Shown: positions 8,536 to 16,588, counted from the first letter of the stretch. The stretch is DNA of 64,000 bases from Sphingomonas gilva (GCF_003515075.1 NZ_QWLV01000006.1:1-64000); one strand, 5' to 3'. The notes: generated from the sequence alone by a model not told the origin. A program made the numbers and translations.

Positions 8536-8593
8536 GCGCCGGCGTTTAGCCAGCGGGGAAGCGGGGGGGAAGGGGAAGACTTCCTCACCAACA

Positions 8594-8723
8594 CGTCATG
8601 CCGGACTGGTTCCGGCATCCATCGTGCCGCTGGACGGGAGGTAGCAGGTGGCGCGGGATGCGTGCCATCTGAGGGCCTGGGCGCGCGCGGCACGATGGAC
8701 CCCGGAACAAGTCCGGGGTGACG
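8594..8723. repeat. Family B repeat, copy B1
   Basis: Element with inverted ends CGTCATGCCGGACTGGTTCC and, at the far side, GGAACAAGTCCGGGGTGACG, enclosing a spacer. It lies between cysS and the iron-sulfur subunit gene, 12 bases after the latter's stop codon. It has drifted more than copies B3-B5. Confidence 0.8.
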
Positions 8724-8735
8724 GTTATGGGCGGG

Positions 8736-9281
8736 TTATCTTGCTGGCCCGGGCGTCAGCGCCGGGACCGCCCTAGCCGCGTCAGCCGGGTCGATTCCCG
8801 GGGGCGGGGCGGCGGCGATGGTTTCGCGGCCGGCCTGGACGCGGGCGGCGCGCTGAATGGCGCGGACGAGGCGGGGATAGACGCCGCAGCGGCACAGGTT
8901 GGTGATCGCCGCCTCGATCTCGGCCTCTGACGGGTTGGCGTTCTTCTTGAGCAGCACCGAGGCCGCCATGACGATGCCCGGCGTGCAGAAGCCGCACTGG
9001 ACGGCGTTCTCCGCCACCATCGCCTGCTGCACCGGGTGCGAGCGGTCGCGCGACAGGCCTTCTACGGTGGTGACGAACGCGCCTTCCACGGCGGCGATCG
9101 AGATCTGGCAGCTCTTCACCGCATTGCCGTCGACGTCGACGATGCACGCGCCGCAATCGCCCGTGCCGCAGCCATATTTGGCGCCGGTCAGGTTGGACGC
9201 GTCGCGCAGCGCCCAGAGCAGGGGCGTCTCCGGGTCCATGCGGTATCGCACCGGCTGGTTGTTGACGGTGAAGGCGGTCAT
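8736..9281 (-). CDS. (2Fe-2S) small subunit, xanthine dehydrogenase family
   Basis: Electron-transfer subunit of a molybdenum hydroxylase of the isoquinoline 1-oxidoreductase/aldehyde oxidase type. Residues C38, C43, C46 and C58 form the plant-ferredoxin-type cluster motif. C96, C99, C130 and C132 (C-G-F-C and C-R-C-G) form the second four-helix cluster. The length of 181 residues is slightly above the roughly 155 typical of IorA, because of a Pro/Ala-rich C-terminal tail. Its ATG overlaps the ampR stop codon (ATGA at 9278-9281), so the two are coupled. The large molybdopterin subunit expected beside it is absent from the window, so its partner must be encoded elsewhere or lost. Confidence 0.88.
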   Translation of the reverse strand: MTAFTVNNQPVRYRMDPETPLLWALRDASNLTGAKYGCGTGDCGACIVDVDGNAVKSCQISIAAVEGAFVTTVEGLSRDRSHPVQQAMVAENAVQCGFCTPGIVMAASVLLKKNANPSEAEIEAAITNLCRCGVYPRLVRAIQRAARVQAGRETIAAAPPPGIDPADAARAVPALTPGPAR

Positions 9282-10195
9282 GCCGCGCTGTCATGCCCAG
9301 CGCCGCGCGCGTCCGCAAGCCATCCGCGAAACGCCGCCATCGCGCGCGTCACCGGCCGGCTCCTGAGGCGGGCGAGCCAATAGGCGCCCGCATCCACCTG
9401 AACCGCGAAGGGCTGGACGATCCGCCCCGCCGCGATCTCGCCCGCGAACATCGACGGGGGAGCGAGCGCGACGCCCTCGCCCAGCACCGCCGCCTGCACC
9501 ATGATCCACGAGCTGTCGAACAGCGGCCCGCGCGCGGTGACGCCCGAGACGCCCGCGGCGGCGAACCAGCGCGGCCAATCCTCCACGCGATAGGATCTGA
9601 GCAGCGGCACCTCCGCCAGATCGGCCGGCCGGCGCAGCTTCTCGGCGAGCGCGGGCGACGCCAGCGGCGCGAAGGGCGCGGGCGCGACCCGTTCCGCCTC
9701 GCAGCCCGGCCATACGCCGTCGCCGAAGCGGATGGCATAGTCCAGGCTCTCGCCCGCGAGATCGACGCGGTTGTTGTTGGTGAGGAGGCGCAGGTCGACG
9801 TTCGGGTGCGCCGCGCGGAAGGCGGACAGCCGCGGCAGCAGCCAGCCGACCGCGAAGGTGCCGACGACGCTGAGCGTCAGCACCTCCTTGAGGCGCCCGC
9901 CGTGGAACTGGCCGAGCACGCGCGACATCCGCTCGAACGCTTCGGTGAGCGTCGGCAGCAGCGCATGGCCCTCGTCGGTCAGCACCAGCCCGCGCGCCGT
10001 GCGGCGGAACAGCGGCGCGCCCAGCCGCGCCTCCAGCGACTTCACCTGATGGCTCACCGCCGCCTGCGTCACCGACAATTCCAGGCCGGCGCGGGTGAAG
10101 GAGAGGTGCCGCGCCGCCGCTTCGAACGCGCGCAGGGCGTTCAGGGACACGTCGGTAAGGTCGAGCCCGCCATGAGAAAATATAGGGGCTGGCAC
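9278..10195 (-). CDS. ampR: AmpR-type LysR regulator of beta-lactamase
   Basis: LysR-family regulator with an N-terminal winged HTH (LNALRAFEAAARHLSFTRAG, from about residue 18) and an effector domain. Beyond the HTH it follows AmpR closely from memory of the enterobacterial proteins: VVGTFAVGWLLPRL, N-N-R-V-D-L-A-G-E-S-L-D-Y-A-I-R-F-G, L-L-R-S-Y-R, FDSSWIMVQAA and I-V-Q-P-F-A. In that family muropeptides switch AmpR between repressor and activator of a divergent beta-lactamase gene, and a beta-lactamase is indeed divergent here, 74 bases away. The start is GTG at 10195 with AAAGGA upstream. The length of 305 residues is slightly above AmpR because of the N-terminus. It is coupled to the following iron-sulfur gene. 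Confidence 0.87.
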   Translation of the reverse strand: MPAPIFSHGGLDLTDVSLNALRAFEAAARHLSFTRAGLELSVTQAAVSHQVKSLEARLGAPLFRRTARGLVLTDEGHALLPTLTEAFERMSRVLGQFHGGRLKEVLTLSVVGTFAVGWLLPRLSAFRAAHPNVDLRLLTNNNRVDLAGESLDYAIRFGDGVWPGCEAERVAPAPFAPLASPALAEKLRRPADLAEVPLLRSYRVEDWPRWFAAAGVSGVTARGPLFDSSWIMVQAAVLGEGVALAPPSMFAGEIAAGRIVQPFAVQVDAGAYWLARLRSRPVTRAMAAFRGWLADARGAGHDSAA

Positions 10196-10269
10196 GAAGC
10201 ATCATCCTTTGCGATGGCGGCCTGATCCAACGAAAAAGCGGCTGCCGATGGTCGGCCGGAGAGTTCTAC
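10196..10269. promoter_or_regulatory. ampR-bla divergent promoter region
   Basis: The 74-bp gap between the AmpR GTG and the beta-lactamase ATG must hold both promoters and the regulator's operator. I could not identify an unambiguous T-N11-A palindrome or sigma-70 boxes by eye. Confidence 0.5.
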
Positions 10270-11175
10270 ATGAGCAAAGCTTATTGGCTATTTGGCATGT
10301 TGGCCGCAACCGCCGCGTGCACGCCGGAGGGGGAGCTCGCCAACGCCGCCCCCGGCCCGGCCGATGTCGCGCAGATCGAGGCGCCGCAGCCGCTGCTCGA
10401 AAGCTGGGTGCCGTGGAACGCGCCGCAGCGGCCGTTCAAGATCGCCGGCGACCTCTATTATGTCGGCGCGAAGAATGTCAGCGCCTATGCGGTGAAGACG
10501 CCGGATGGGATCATCCTGATCGATACGGGCTTCGCCCAGACGCTGCCGCAGATCGAGGCGAACCTGAAGACGCTCGGCATGGACATCTCCGATGTGAAGA
10601 TCATCCTCACCAGCCATGCGCATGCCGATCATGTCGGCGGGGTCGCCGCGCTCAAGGCGAAGACCGGCGCGCGGCTGGTGGCGAGCGAAGCCGATGCCGC
10701 GCTGATGGCGGCGGGCGGGCGCGGCGATTTCACCTGGGGCGACGATCTCGCCTATCCGCGGGTGCGGGCGGACCGGATCGTCGGCGATCGCGAAACGGTG
10801 GAACTGGGCGGCGCGGTGCTGACGGCGCATGTCACGCCCGGCCACACCAAAGGCTGCACCACCTGGACGATGAAGGCGGGCGGGGCCGATGTGGTCGTGC
10901 TGTGCGGCACCAGCGCGCCCGGCTACGACCTGGTCGACAACGCCGCTTATCCGGGGATCGCGGAGGACTATGCGGCGAGCTTCGATCGCATGGCCTCGCT
11001 GCCGTGCGACATCGTGCTGGCGGGACATATCGAGACGATCGGGCTCGCCGAGAAGGCGGCGTCCGGCGCACTGGTCGATCCCGCCGCGTGCAAGAAGACC
11101 ATCGCGGACGCCCGCGCCGCGTTCGAGAAGGAGCTGGCGCGGCAGCGTGCCGGCGGTGCGCCGGACGAGAGCTGA
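10270..11175 (+). CDS. Subclass B3 metallo-beta-lactamase
   Basis: Periplasmic or membrane-anchored zinc beta-lactamase that hydrolyses the beta-lactam ring. All B3 ligands are visible: H116, H118, D120 and H121 in HAHADH, H192 in PGHTKG, and H253 in L-A-G-H. The B3 signature blocks NVSAYAVKTPDG, GGRGDFTWGDD, TPGHTKGCTTWTM and TSAPGYDL are in order. The N-terminus is a signal peptide, possibly a lipoprotein signal (L-A-A-T-A-A-C at 11-17; the Thr at -3 is not ideal). The length of 301 residues fits. It is transcribed away from ampR and followed by two terminator-like hairpins. It is probably a resident environmental enzyme, since codon use and GC match its neighbours and no mobile element is near. 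Confidence 0.9.
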   Translation: MSKAYWLFGMLAATAACTPEGELANAAPGPADVAQIEAPQPLLESWVPWNAPQRPFKIAGDLYYVGAKNVSAYAVKTPDGIILIDTGFAQTLPQIEANLKTLGMDISDVKIILTSHAHADHVGGVAALKAKTGARLVASEADAALMAAGGRGDFTWGDDLAYPRVRADRIVGDRETVELGGAVLTAHVTPGHTKGCTTWTMKAGGADVVVLCGTSAPGYDLVDNAAYPGIAEDYAASFDRMASLPCDIVLAGHIETIGLAEKAASGALVDPAACKKTIADARAAFEKELARQRAGGAPDES

Positions 11176-11184
11176 AAAATTTAA

Positions 11185-11221
11185 GGGCGGCGTGGAACCG
11201 ATCCGTACGCCGCCCGTTTTT
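11185..11221 (+). terminator. Rho-independent terminator of beta-lactamase gene
   Basis: A perfect 9-bp stem (GGGCGGCGT at 11185-11193, ACGCCGCCC at 11207-11215) with a 13-nt loop is followed by GTTTTT. It starts 9 bases after the stop codon. The A-run before it could also serve the opposite strand. Confidence 0.85.
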
Positions 11222-11284
11222 CACTGGCTTGATCGAAAGAAAGAGCAATCGTCTTCTCAGGACTTCGGTCCAGAGAGACAAGGG

Positions 11285-11323
11285 AGCCCCGCCGCCTCGT
11301 GCGACGGGGCTTACTTGTTTTTT
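11285..11323 (+). terminator. Second terminator-like hairpin
   Basis: Stem AGCCCCG (11285-11291) and CGGGGCT (11305-11311) with a 13-nt loop, followed by TACTTG and T6 at 11318-11323. It lies 110 bases after the beta-lactamase stop, so it may back up the first terminator or mark a lost small gene. Confidence 0.55.
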
Positions 11324-11357
11324 GGCGTTGTTGCCGAGCGCCATCTGCAATCATCCC

Positions 11358-11472
11358 CGTCATGCCGGACCCTTCGACAGGCTCAGGACAGGCTTGTTCC
11401 GGCATCCAGCGTGCCCCAAGCGCATGCAGAGCCCGTGGAGAGATGGACTCCGGAACAAGCCCGGGGAGACGG
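11358..11472. repeat. Family B repeat, copy B2 (interrupted)
   Basis: Family B element between convergent genes. Its left arm CGTCATGCCGGAC is split from TTGTTCCGGCATCCA by a segment containing TTCGACAGGCTCAGGACAGG. The right arm reads GGAACAAGCCCGGGGAGACGG. The segment looks like a nested insertion. Confidence 0.75.
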
Positions 11473-11492
11473 AACGGAAAGTGTGACGGAGG

Positions 11493-11711
11493 TCAGCGCT
11501 CCCGCCGCAGTTCCACCGCTTCCAATATCTTCGCGCCGGCCATGAACACGGCGATCGGGCAGAGCGCGAAGAGGAGCCAGCCGAAGGCGCCGGGATATTG
11601 CTGCTGATAGTGCAGCCCGCGCTCCACCGCGCCCAGGCCGAGGCCGTAGATGACGAGGAACGCCTCGAATTTGGTCTTGATGGTGAAGAGGCGGGCGATA
11701 CGCTTGAACAT
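11493..11711 (-). CDS. 72-residue conserved-looking membrane protein
   Basis: Small protein M-F-K-R-I-A-R-L-F-T-I-K with two hydrophobic stretches (about residues 17-33 and 43-63) and a charged C-terminal tail E-L-R-R-E-R. The alternating charge and hydrophobic layout and sharp ends suggest a real gene of the type seen in sphingomonads, but I cannot assign a function. It is a lone gene convergent with the beta-lactamase. A 14-nt element (ATGCGTATTTTCGG) upstream of it also precedes the EAL gene at 53 kb. Confidence 0.72.
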   Translation of the reverse strand: MFKRIARLFTIKTKFEAFLVIYGLGLGAVERGLHYQQQYPGAFGWLLFALCPIAVFMAGAKILEAVELRRER

Positions 11712-11744
11712 GTGAAAAGGTTAAGCAAGCCTTGGGCCAGCCGC

Positions 11745-11766
11745 GAAAATGCGTATTTTCGGGTTA
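11745..11766 (-). promoter_or_regulatory. Element E, copy 1
   Basis: Contains the palindrome GAAAAT-GCGT-ATTTTC (11745-11760) and, on the minus strand, AACCCGAAAATACGCAT. It is 34 bases before the 72-residue gene. The core is shared with 53302-53315 before the EAL gene. Probably a promoter or operator; identity unknown. Confidence 0.4.
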
Positions 11767-11776
11767 GGATCCTTGG

Positions 11777-13042
11777 TTAACTGTCAAGAATCCCGACAAG
11801 ATCGAGCGCCTCGGCAAGCGCGCGGCGGGCGGCGCGGATCCGGGCGATCAATGCCGGATCGGTCAGCCGCGCGGGCTCGATCGTCTCGGGCCAGTGCGCG
11901 GCGATCACCGCGGCGATCCGGTCAAGCTTTGCCGTATTGACCAGGAAACGCGGATCGACCGTCGCGGGGTCCGCTACGACGCGCAGACGCAGGCAGGCGG
12001 GGCCGCCGCCGTTGGACATGCTCTCGCGCACGTCGACCGGCACCAGCCGGCGGATCGGGCCGTTGCCGGCGACCATCTCCTCCAGCCAGCTCCAGACGCG
12101 CGGGTTGTCGCGCGATTCGGTCGGCAGGATCAGCGCCATTCCGCCTTGCGGAAGCGTGACCAGCTGGGCGTTGAACAGATAGGACCGGACCGCGTCCGCC
12201 AGGCTGACGCGATCGGCGGGCACCTCGACGATCGCCACCTCGGGCAGCCGATCGCGCAGCTCTGCGTAAAATGCGGATTTGTCCTTGAAGGCCAGCTCGT
12301 GGGCGAACAGCACATTCGCGTTCGCGACCGCTACGACGTCGTTGTGGAACGCGCCGGCGGCGATGGCGTCGGGATTCTGTTCGACGAACAAGGTGCGCGC
12401 GGGATCGAGCACGTGCGCGCGGGCGATCGCTTTCGACGCCTCGATATGCTGGCGCGCCGGAAAGGGTCCGCCCGAGACGCCGTAGACGAAGACCTCCACG
12501 CCCGGCTCGCCGTGCGCGGGGGTGAGGCGCATGTGATTGGCCGCGCCCTCGTCTCCGAAAGGGGCGGGGACGGGCGGATGCACCGCGAAGGCGGGATGGG
12601 CGAAGGCGAGCTTGAGCTGCGCCAGCGTGCCCGGCCATTCATGGCTGCGGTGCGGCATGGTGACGAGGTTGGCGACGGTCAGGTGGCACCTGCCGTCCGC
12701 CGCGTCGGGGGCGGGGGAGACCGTGGCGGCGTTGGCCGCCCACATCGCCGACGCGCTCATCGCCTGCGCGGCGAGGTGCGGTTCGGCGGTGGCGATATCG
12801 GTGGCGAGGCTCGCCAGCCAGCGCGCGTCGGGCCGGTCGAGTGGAAGGAAGATGCCTTGCGCCAGCCCCAGCTCGACATTGGCGCGCATCTTGGCGATGC
12901 CCTGCAGCGCCGCCGCGCGGGGATGCGAGATTTTCCCCGCATTGCCTGTCGCCGCGAGGTTGCCGGGGGAGAGGCCGGCGTAGTTGTGGCTGGGGCCGAT
13001 GATGCCGTCGAAGTTGATTTCCTGGAGCATGGGCTGTGCCAT
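11777..13042 (-). CDS. astB: N-succinylarginine dihydrolase
   Basis: Second enzyme of the AST pathway; converts N2-succinylarginine to N2-succinylornithine, CO2 and ammonia. Typical blocks are INFDGIIGPSHNYAGLSPGN at the N-terminus, G-A-F-H-N-D-V-V (catalytic His) and N-G-G-G-P-A-C-L-R-L-R-V (catalytic Cys). The length of 421 residues from ATG 13042 is normal; ATG 13030 and GTG 13048 are alternatives and none has a clear Shine-Dalgarno. It follows astA in the same direction with repeat A2 filling the gap. It provides nitrogen from arginine. Confidence 0.93.
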   Translation of the reverse strand: MAQPMLQEINFDGIIGPSHNYAGLSPGNLAATGNAGKISHPRAAALQGIAKMRANVELGLAQGIFLPLDRPDARWLASLATDIATAEPHLAAQAMSASAMWAANAATVSPAPDAADGRCHLTVANLVTMPHRSHEWPGTLAQLKLAFAHPAFAVHPPVPAPFGDEGAANHMRLTPAHGEPGVEVFVYGVSGGPFPARQHIEASKAIARAHVLDPARTLFVEQNPDAIAAGAFHNDVVAVANANVLFAHELAFKDKSAFYAELRDRLPEVAIVEVPADRVSLADAVRSYLFNAQLVTLPQGGMALILPTESRDNPRVWSWLEEMVAGNGPIRRLVPVDVRESMSNGGGPACLRLRVVADPATVDPRFLVNTAKLDRIAAVIAAHWPETIEPARLTDPALIARIRAARRALAEALDLVGILDS

Positions 13043-13051
13043 AGCCACAAC

Positions 13052-13142
13052 CGTCGCCCCTGCGAAGGCAGGGGCCGCTGAGTTTGGGACGCAATCGGCT
13101 TTGCATATGCCGACAGCGGCCCCTGCCTGCGCAGGGGCGACG
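13052..13142. repeat. Family A repeat, copy A2
   Basis: Repeat with ends CGTCGCCCCTGCGAAGGCAG and CCTGCGCAGGGGCGACG and a spacer containing CCGCTG/CAGCGG. It starts 2 bases after the astA stop codon and ends 9 bases before the astB ATG, filling the intercistronic gap. Confidence 0.9.
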
Positions 13143-13144
13143 CG

Positions 13145-14149
13145 CTATCTTGCGATGTAGCTCACGCTGTCGCCGGGCTTTACGCCCAGCACCGCCGCGC
13201 TCGCCTCGTCCAGCGTGACGCCCTTGCCGATCTTACCATAGGCGCAGCGGAAATCCGCGAGGCGGCCGGTCGCGATCAGCGCATCCTCGCCGCCGCCGTT
13301 CAGGGCGCTCACCATGCCTTCGCGCGCGTCGCGAATGCTGCGCACCCCGTCGGTCATCGCGGTCATCGTCGGGCCGCCGTCGAAGATGTCGATATAGCGT
13401 TCGAAGGCGAAGCCCTCATTCTCCAGCATCCGCATCGCCGCGCGGCCGGAAGGGTGGGGCATGCCGATCGCGGCGCGTGCGGTCTCGCTGAGCATCGCGG
13501 TGTAGATCGGGTGCTTGGGCATCAGATCGGCGATGAACTGGTTGCCGTGGACCGCGTTGAACTGGTCGGCCTCCTGGAAGGTCATGCCGAAGAACTTGCC
13601 GGCGAGCCCGTCCCAGAAGGGCGAGCCGCCCGCCTCGTCGATCACCCCGCGCAACTCGGCGAGGATGCGGTTCCCGAAGCGCGCGCGGTGGGCGCGAATG
13701 AACAGGTAGCGGCTGCGGGCGAGCAGCAGTCCCAGCCCGCCCGCTCGCTCGCCCGGGTGGAGGAACAGCCCGCCCACCTCGCTCGCGCCCTCGAGATCGG
13801 TCGAGAGCGTCAGCATCTCGGCCTTGAAGGTGCGCGCGAGCTCCTGGCTGTGCTGAGTGAGCGTGCCGATGCGGTAGCTGTAGAAGGGCCAGCGCTGCCC
13901 GACCATGGTGAACAGCTGGCAGGTGCCGCGCACCTCGCCGGTCTCGGTGTTCTCCAGCACCAGCACGAACAGCTCGTCGCGCGGATCATCGACATCGCCG
14001 CGCGCGAACGCCTCGGCCGAGCGTTCGAGCTTGGCGCGGAGCGCGGGCTTTTCAGGCGGCAGGTTGGTGAAGCCGCCGCCGGTCAATTTGGCCATCTCGT
14101 AAAGCGGCTGCAGATCGCCTTCGTGCGCGGCGCGAATGACGAAGCTCAT
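13145..14149 (-). CDS. astA: Arginine N-succinyltransferase
   Basis: First AST enzyme; transfers succinyl from succinyl-CoA to the alpha-amino group of arginine. The start is ATG 14149 (M-S-F-V-I-R-A-A), giving 334 residues; it overlaps the stop of the upstream hydrolase (ATGA). Family blocks include GGGFTNLP, SEVGGLFLHP, AELRGVIDEAG and SPFWDGLAGKFFGM. The open frame extends further upstream but that part is shadow of the hydrolase gene. The gene order hydrolase-astA-astB indicates an arginine-degradation operon; astC, astD and astE are not in the window. Confidence 0.94.
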   Translation of the reverse strand: MSFVIRAAHEGDLQPLYEMAKLTGGGFTNLPPEKPALRAKLERSAEAFARGDVDDPRDELFVLVLENTETGEVRGTCQLFTMVGQRWPFYSYRIGTLTQHSQELARTFKAEMLTLSTDLEGASEVGGLFLHPGERAGGLGLLLARSRYLFIRAHRARFGNRILAELRGVIDEAGGSPFWDGLAGKFFGMTFQEADQFNAVHGNQFIADLMPKHPIYTAMLSETARAAIGMPHPSGRAAMRMLENEGFAFERYIDIFDGGPTMTAMTDGVRSIRDAREGMVSALNGGGEDALIATGRLADFRCAYGKIGKGVTLDEASAAVLGVKPGDSVSYIAR

Positions 14150-15336
14150 GCGGCGCCCTTTTCGGCGATGCGCAGGATGGTGACGGCGGACAGCGCCGCG
14201 CGCTCCGCCAGGCTGTCGGCGATAAGGAATTCGTCCGCCGAATGGATCGCCCCGCCGCGCGCGCCCATCGTGTCGACCACGGGCACGCCGCACGCGGCGA
14301 TGTTGTTGCCGTCGCACACCCCGCCGGTATCGCGCCAGCCGATATCGAGGCCGAGGTCGGCGCCGGCTTGCTTGACCAGCCCGAACAGCTTTTCGGCGCC
14401 GGGGTCGATCGGTTTGGGCGGGCGGTTGAAGCCGCCATGCACCTCGATCTTCACCTCATGCGCCGCCGCGACCGCGGTGACCGCGGCATCGATTTCGGTT
14501 TGGGCGTGTGCAATTTCCTGCTGCGAGGCGGGGCGGAAATTGATCCGGAGCACGGCGAGATCGGGGACGACGTTGTTCGGCCCGCCGCCGTCGATCCGCG
14601 CCGGGTTGACCGCGAGGCCTGGCCCCTTGGCCCCGGCCAGCCGCACCGCCAGCGCGGCGGCGGCGACGACGGCGTTGCGCCCGTCCTCCGGATTGCGCCC
14701 GGCATGCGCGCTCCGTCCGCGCACCACGATCGAGAAATTGCCCGTGCCGCCGCGCGCGCCCGCGAGCGTGCCGTCGGGCAGCGCCGGTTCGTAGGTCAGC
14801 GCCGCAACCTTGCCGCGCGCCGCCTGGGCGAGCAGGGCGGCGGAGGAGAAGGAGCCGGTCTCCTCGTCCGAATTGATCACCACCTCATAGCCGATCCGCC
14901 CTGCTGCAGGGGTGGTCTCGACGGCCTCCAGCGCGGCGAGCATCAGCGCGAGCCCGCCCTTCATGTCTGCGACGCCGGGCCCGTTCAGCACGCCCTCTTC
15001 CAGCCATTGCTGCGCCTGGAAGGGATGATCGGCGGGAAAAACGGTGTCCATATGGCCGGTGAACAGCATCTGCACCGGCGCCTCGGGACGCACCGTCAGG
15101 TGCAGGTGCCGCCCATGCTCCAATACGCGCACCGATCCGTCGGGATCGACCGCCTCGACCGGCGCGGGCTGGACCAGCCGCAGCTCGCCGGGCAGCGCCG
15201 AGAAGGCGTCGGCCAGCCCCGCGGCCAGCTGCGCCAGGCCGCCCATGTTGCGCGTGCCGCTGTTGATCGCCGCCCAGCCTTGGGTGTTCTCCAGCATCGG
15301 GCGGCTTCGGGCGAACGCGACCGCATCCGCCTCCAT
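14146..15336 (-). CDS. M20 family metallo-hydrolase in ast operon
   Basis: Zinc hydrolase of the M20 (carboxypeptidase G2/DapE/ArgE) family. Metal-site residues are H95 and D97 (GHMDTVF), D124 (GVADMKGG), E158/E159 (N-S-D-E-E-T-G) and H365 (G-A-I-H-S-A-D-E-F). The start is ATG 15336, chosen because GAGAGGA lies 9 bases upstream; the product is 396 residues. Its stop overlaps the astA start, so it is translationally coupled to arginine succinyltransferase. Carboxypeptidase G2 relatives cleave N-acyl-glutamates, so a role as succinylglutamate desuccinylase in place of AstE is plausible, but this is inference. Confidence 0.87.
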   Translation of the reverse strand: MEADAVAFARSRPMLENTQGWAAINSGTRNMGGLAQLAAGLADAFSALPGELRLVQPAPVEAVDPDGSVRVLEHGRHLHLTVRPEAPVQMLFTGHMDTVFPADHPFQAQQWLEEGVLNGPGVADMKGGLALMLAALEAVETTPAAGRIGYEVVINSDEETGSFSSAALLAQAARGKVAALTYEPALPDGTLAGARGGTGNFSIVVRGRSAHAGRNPEDGRNAVVAAAALAVRLAGAKGPGLAVNPARIDGGGPNNVVPDLAVLRINFRPASQQEIAHAQTEIDAAVTAVAAAHEVKIEVHGGFNRPPKPIDPGAEKLFGLVKQAGADLGLDIGWRDTGGVCDGNNIAACGVPVVDTMGARGGAIHSADEFLIADSLAERAALSAVTILRIAEKGAA

Positions 15337-15443
15337 CGTCGAAAGTCCTCTCATCCGCCCGCGTCTAGCGCGATTGGATGCGTTTCCGTAACCCCCCGGC
15401 GTTCGTGTCGAAATATTGCGCCGCGTTCCCACCAACTCAAACT

Positions 15444-15571
15444 CGTCGCCCCTGCGAAGGCAGGGGCCGCCGTCGGCATATGCAACATCGGTTGCGCCAC
15501 AAACCCAGCGGCCCCTGCCTTGGGTTCCCAGCAAAGTAATACTTTGCTGGGGGCCCTGCGCAGGGGCGACG
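15444..15571. repeat. Family A repeat, copy A3 (with nested module)
   Basis: Same composite architecture as A1, including CCCAGCAAAGT-AAT-ACTTTGCTGGG inside the right palindrome. It lies 42 bases after the DUF481 gene stop and about 107 bases before the M20 hydrolase start. Confidence 0.88.
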
Positions 15572-15613
15572 GATGATAATGAGGCAATCGACAACGGGGA
15601 ACGCTAGGCGCGC

Positions 15614-16588
15614 CTAGAAGTCGTAGACCAGCGCCGCCCGGCTGATCGTGTCGACCGAGGTGCGCCCCGCCGCGGGCACGCTTTCATATTGCAGGTTGTA
15701 GGAAAGGCGCGCGGAAAGCGGGCCGATCAGCTTGGCCTCGATGCCCGACGTCGCGCTGATCGTCGAGTTGATCGTGTGGACATAGGCCGAGGCGTCCTGG
15801 GTGAATTTCAGCCCGCGCGCGATGTTCCAGTTGAAATCCATGCTGCCGCGCCCGCCGACGCTGTTCTCCAAAGGCTCCACGGTATAGTTGGTCTGGCGAA
15901 AGGCCGGGCCGATGGTGATGTCGAGCGACATGTCGCGTTCGCGGATCAGGCCGTAACCGACACCCGCCGATGCCGAATAGCGGTCGAAATAGCCCAGAAA
16001 GCGGTCGCTTTCGTACAGCACCGCGCCATAGGCGTAGAGCCGGTCGTCGAACTTGTAGTTGGGTTCGTAGCCCACCGCGTAGCGTTCGCGCGATACGACG
16101 CCCAGGCTCTCCTGGTAATCGGCGTTGGCGAACACACGGTGGCGCCATTGCAGCCCTTCGCGGGTCAGGTCGAACTTGGCGGAAAGCCCGACATTCTCGG
16201 TATTGCCGGTGGTCAGGAACCCGCCGACCTCGCCGCGCCCGTTCCACAGATCGAACGCGCTTGCGCCGCGGATATGGGCGACGCGCTGCTGCTCGCGATC
16301 GTCGCGCCATTTGTTGGCCAGCGCGCGGATTTCCTTGGTGAAGTCGGGCGCCGCCTTCACGGCATATTTGACGATGGTGTTGACCTCGCCCTCATTCCCG
16401 CTGGCGAGCGCCGCGTCGACCATCGCGCGCACCTCCGGCGGAATGCGCGCCGGCTCGATCCGGGGCGCGCGCGGTAGGCCCTGGCCGGGATCGATCGCGA
16501 CCAGATCGGCTTCCGTCTGCGCGATCTGGCTGCTGTCCGGCGCGTTCGCGTTGAGCAGCAGGGCGGGGAGGATGGCGAAACGGTACAT
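15614..16588 (-). CDS. DUF481 outer-membrane protein (YdiY-like)
   Basis: Predicted outer-membrane beta-barrel of the DUF481 family. A short signal peptide is seen (M-Y-R-F-A-I-L-P-A-L-L-L-N-A-N-A), then a helical periplasmic segment to about residue 100. A barrel follows with alternating aromatic strands such as EVGGFLTTGNTENVGLSAKF and ARLSYNLQYE, ending in V-Y-D-F with terminal Phe. It has 324 residues from ATG 16588; an upstream extension of the frame lacks a signal sequence. Family function is unclear (a salt-induced outer-membrane protein in E. coli). It sits downstream of rppH on the same strand. Confidence 0.88.
   Translation of the reverse strand: MYRFAILPALLLNANAPDSSQIAQTEADLVAIDPGQGLPRAPRIEPARIPPEVRAMVDAALASGNEGEVNTIVKYAVKAAPDFTKEIRALANKWRDDREQQRVAHIRGASAFDLWNGRGEVGGFLTTGNTENVGLSAKFDLTREGLQWRHRVFANADYQESLGVVSRERYAVGYEPNYKFDDRLYAYGAVLYESDRFLGYFDRYSASAGVGYGLIRERDMSLDITIGPAFRQTNYTVEPLENSVGGRGSMDFNWNIARGLKFTQDASAYVHTINSTISATSGIEAKLIGPLSARLSYNLQYESVPAAGRTSVDTISRAALVYDF

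Noticed and set aside
10270-11175. Recent acquisition of the beta-lactamase on a mobile element
   Set aside because: No integrase, transposase, attachment site or base-composition shift is seen around it, and its regulator is in place.
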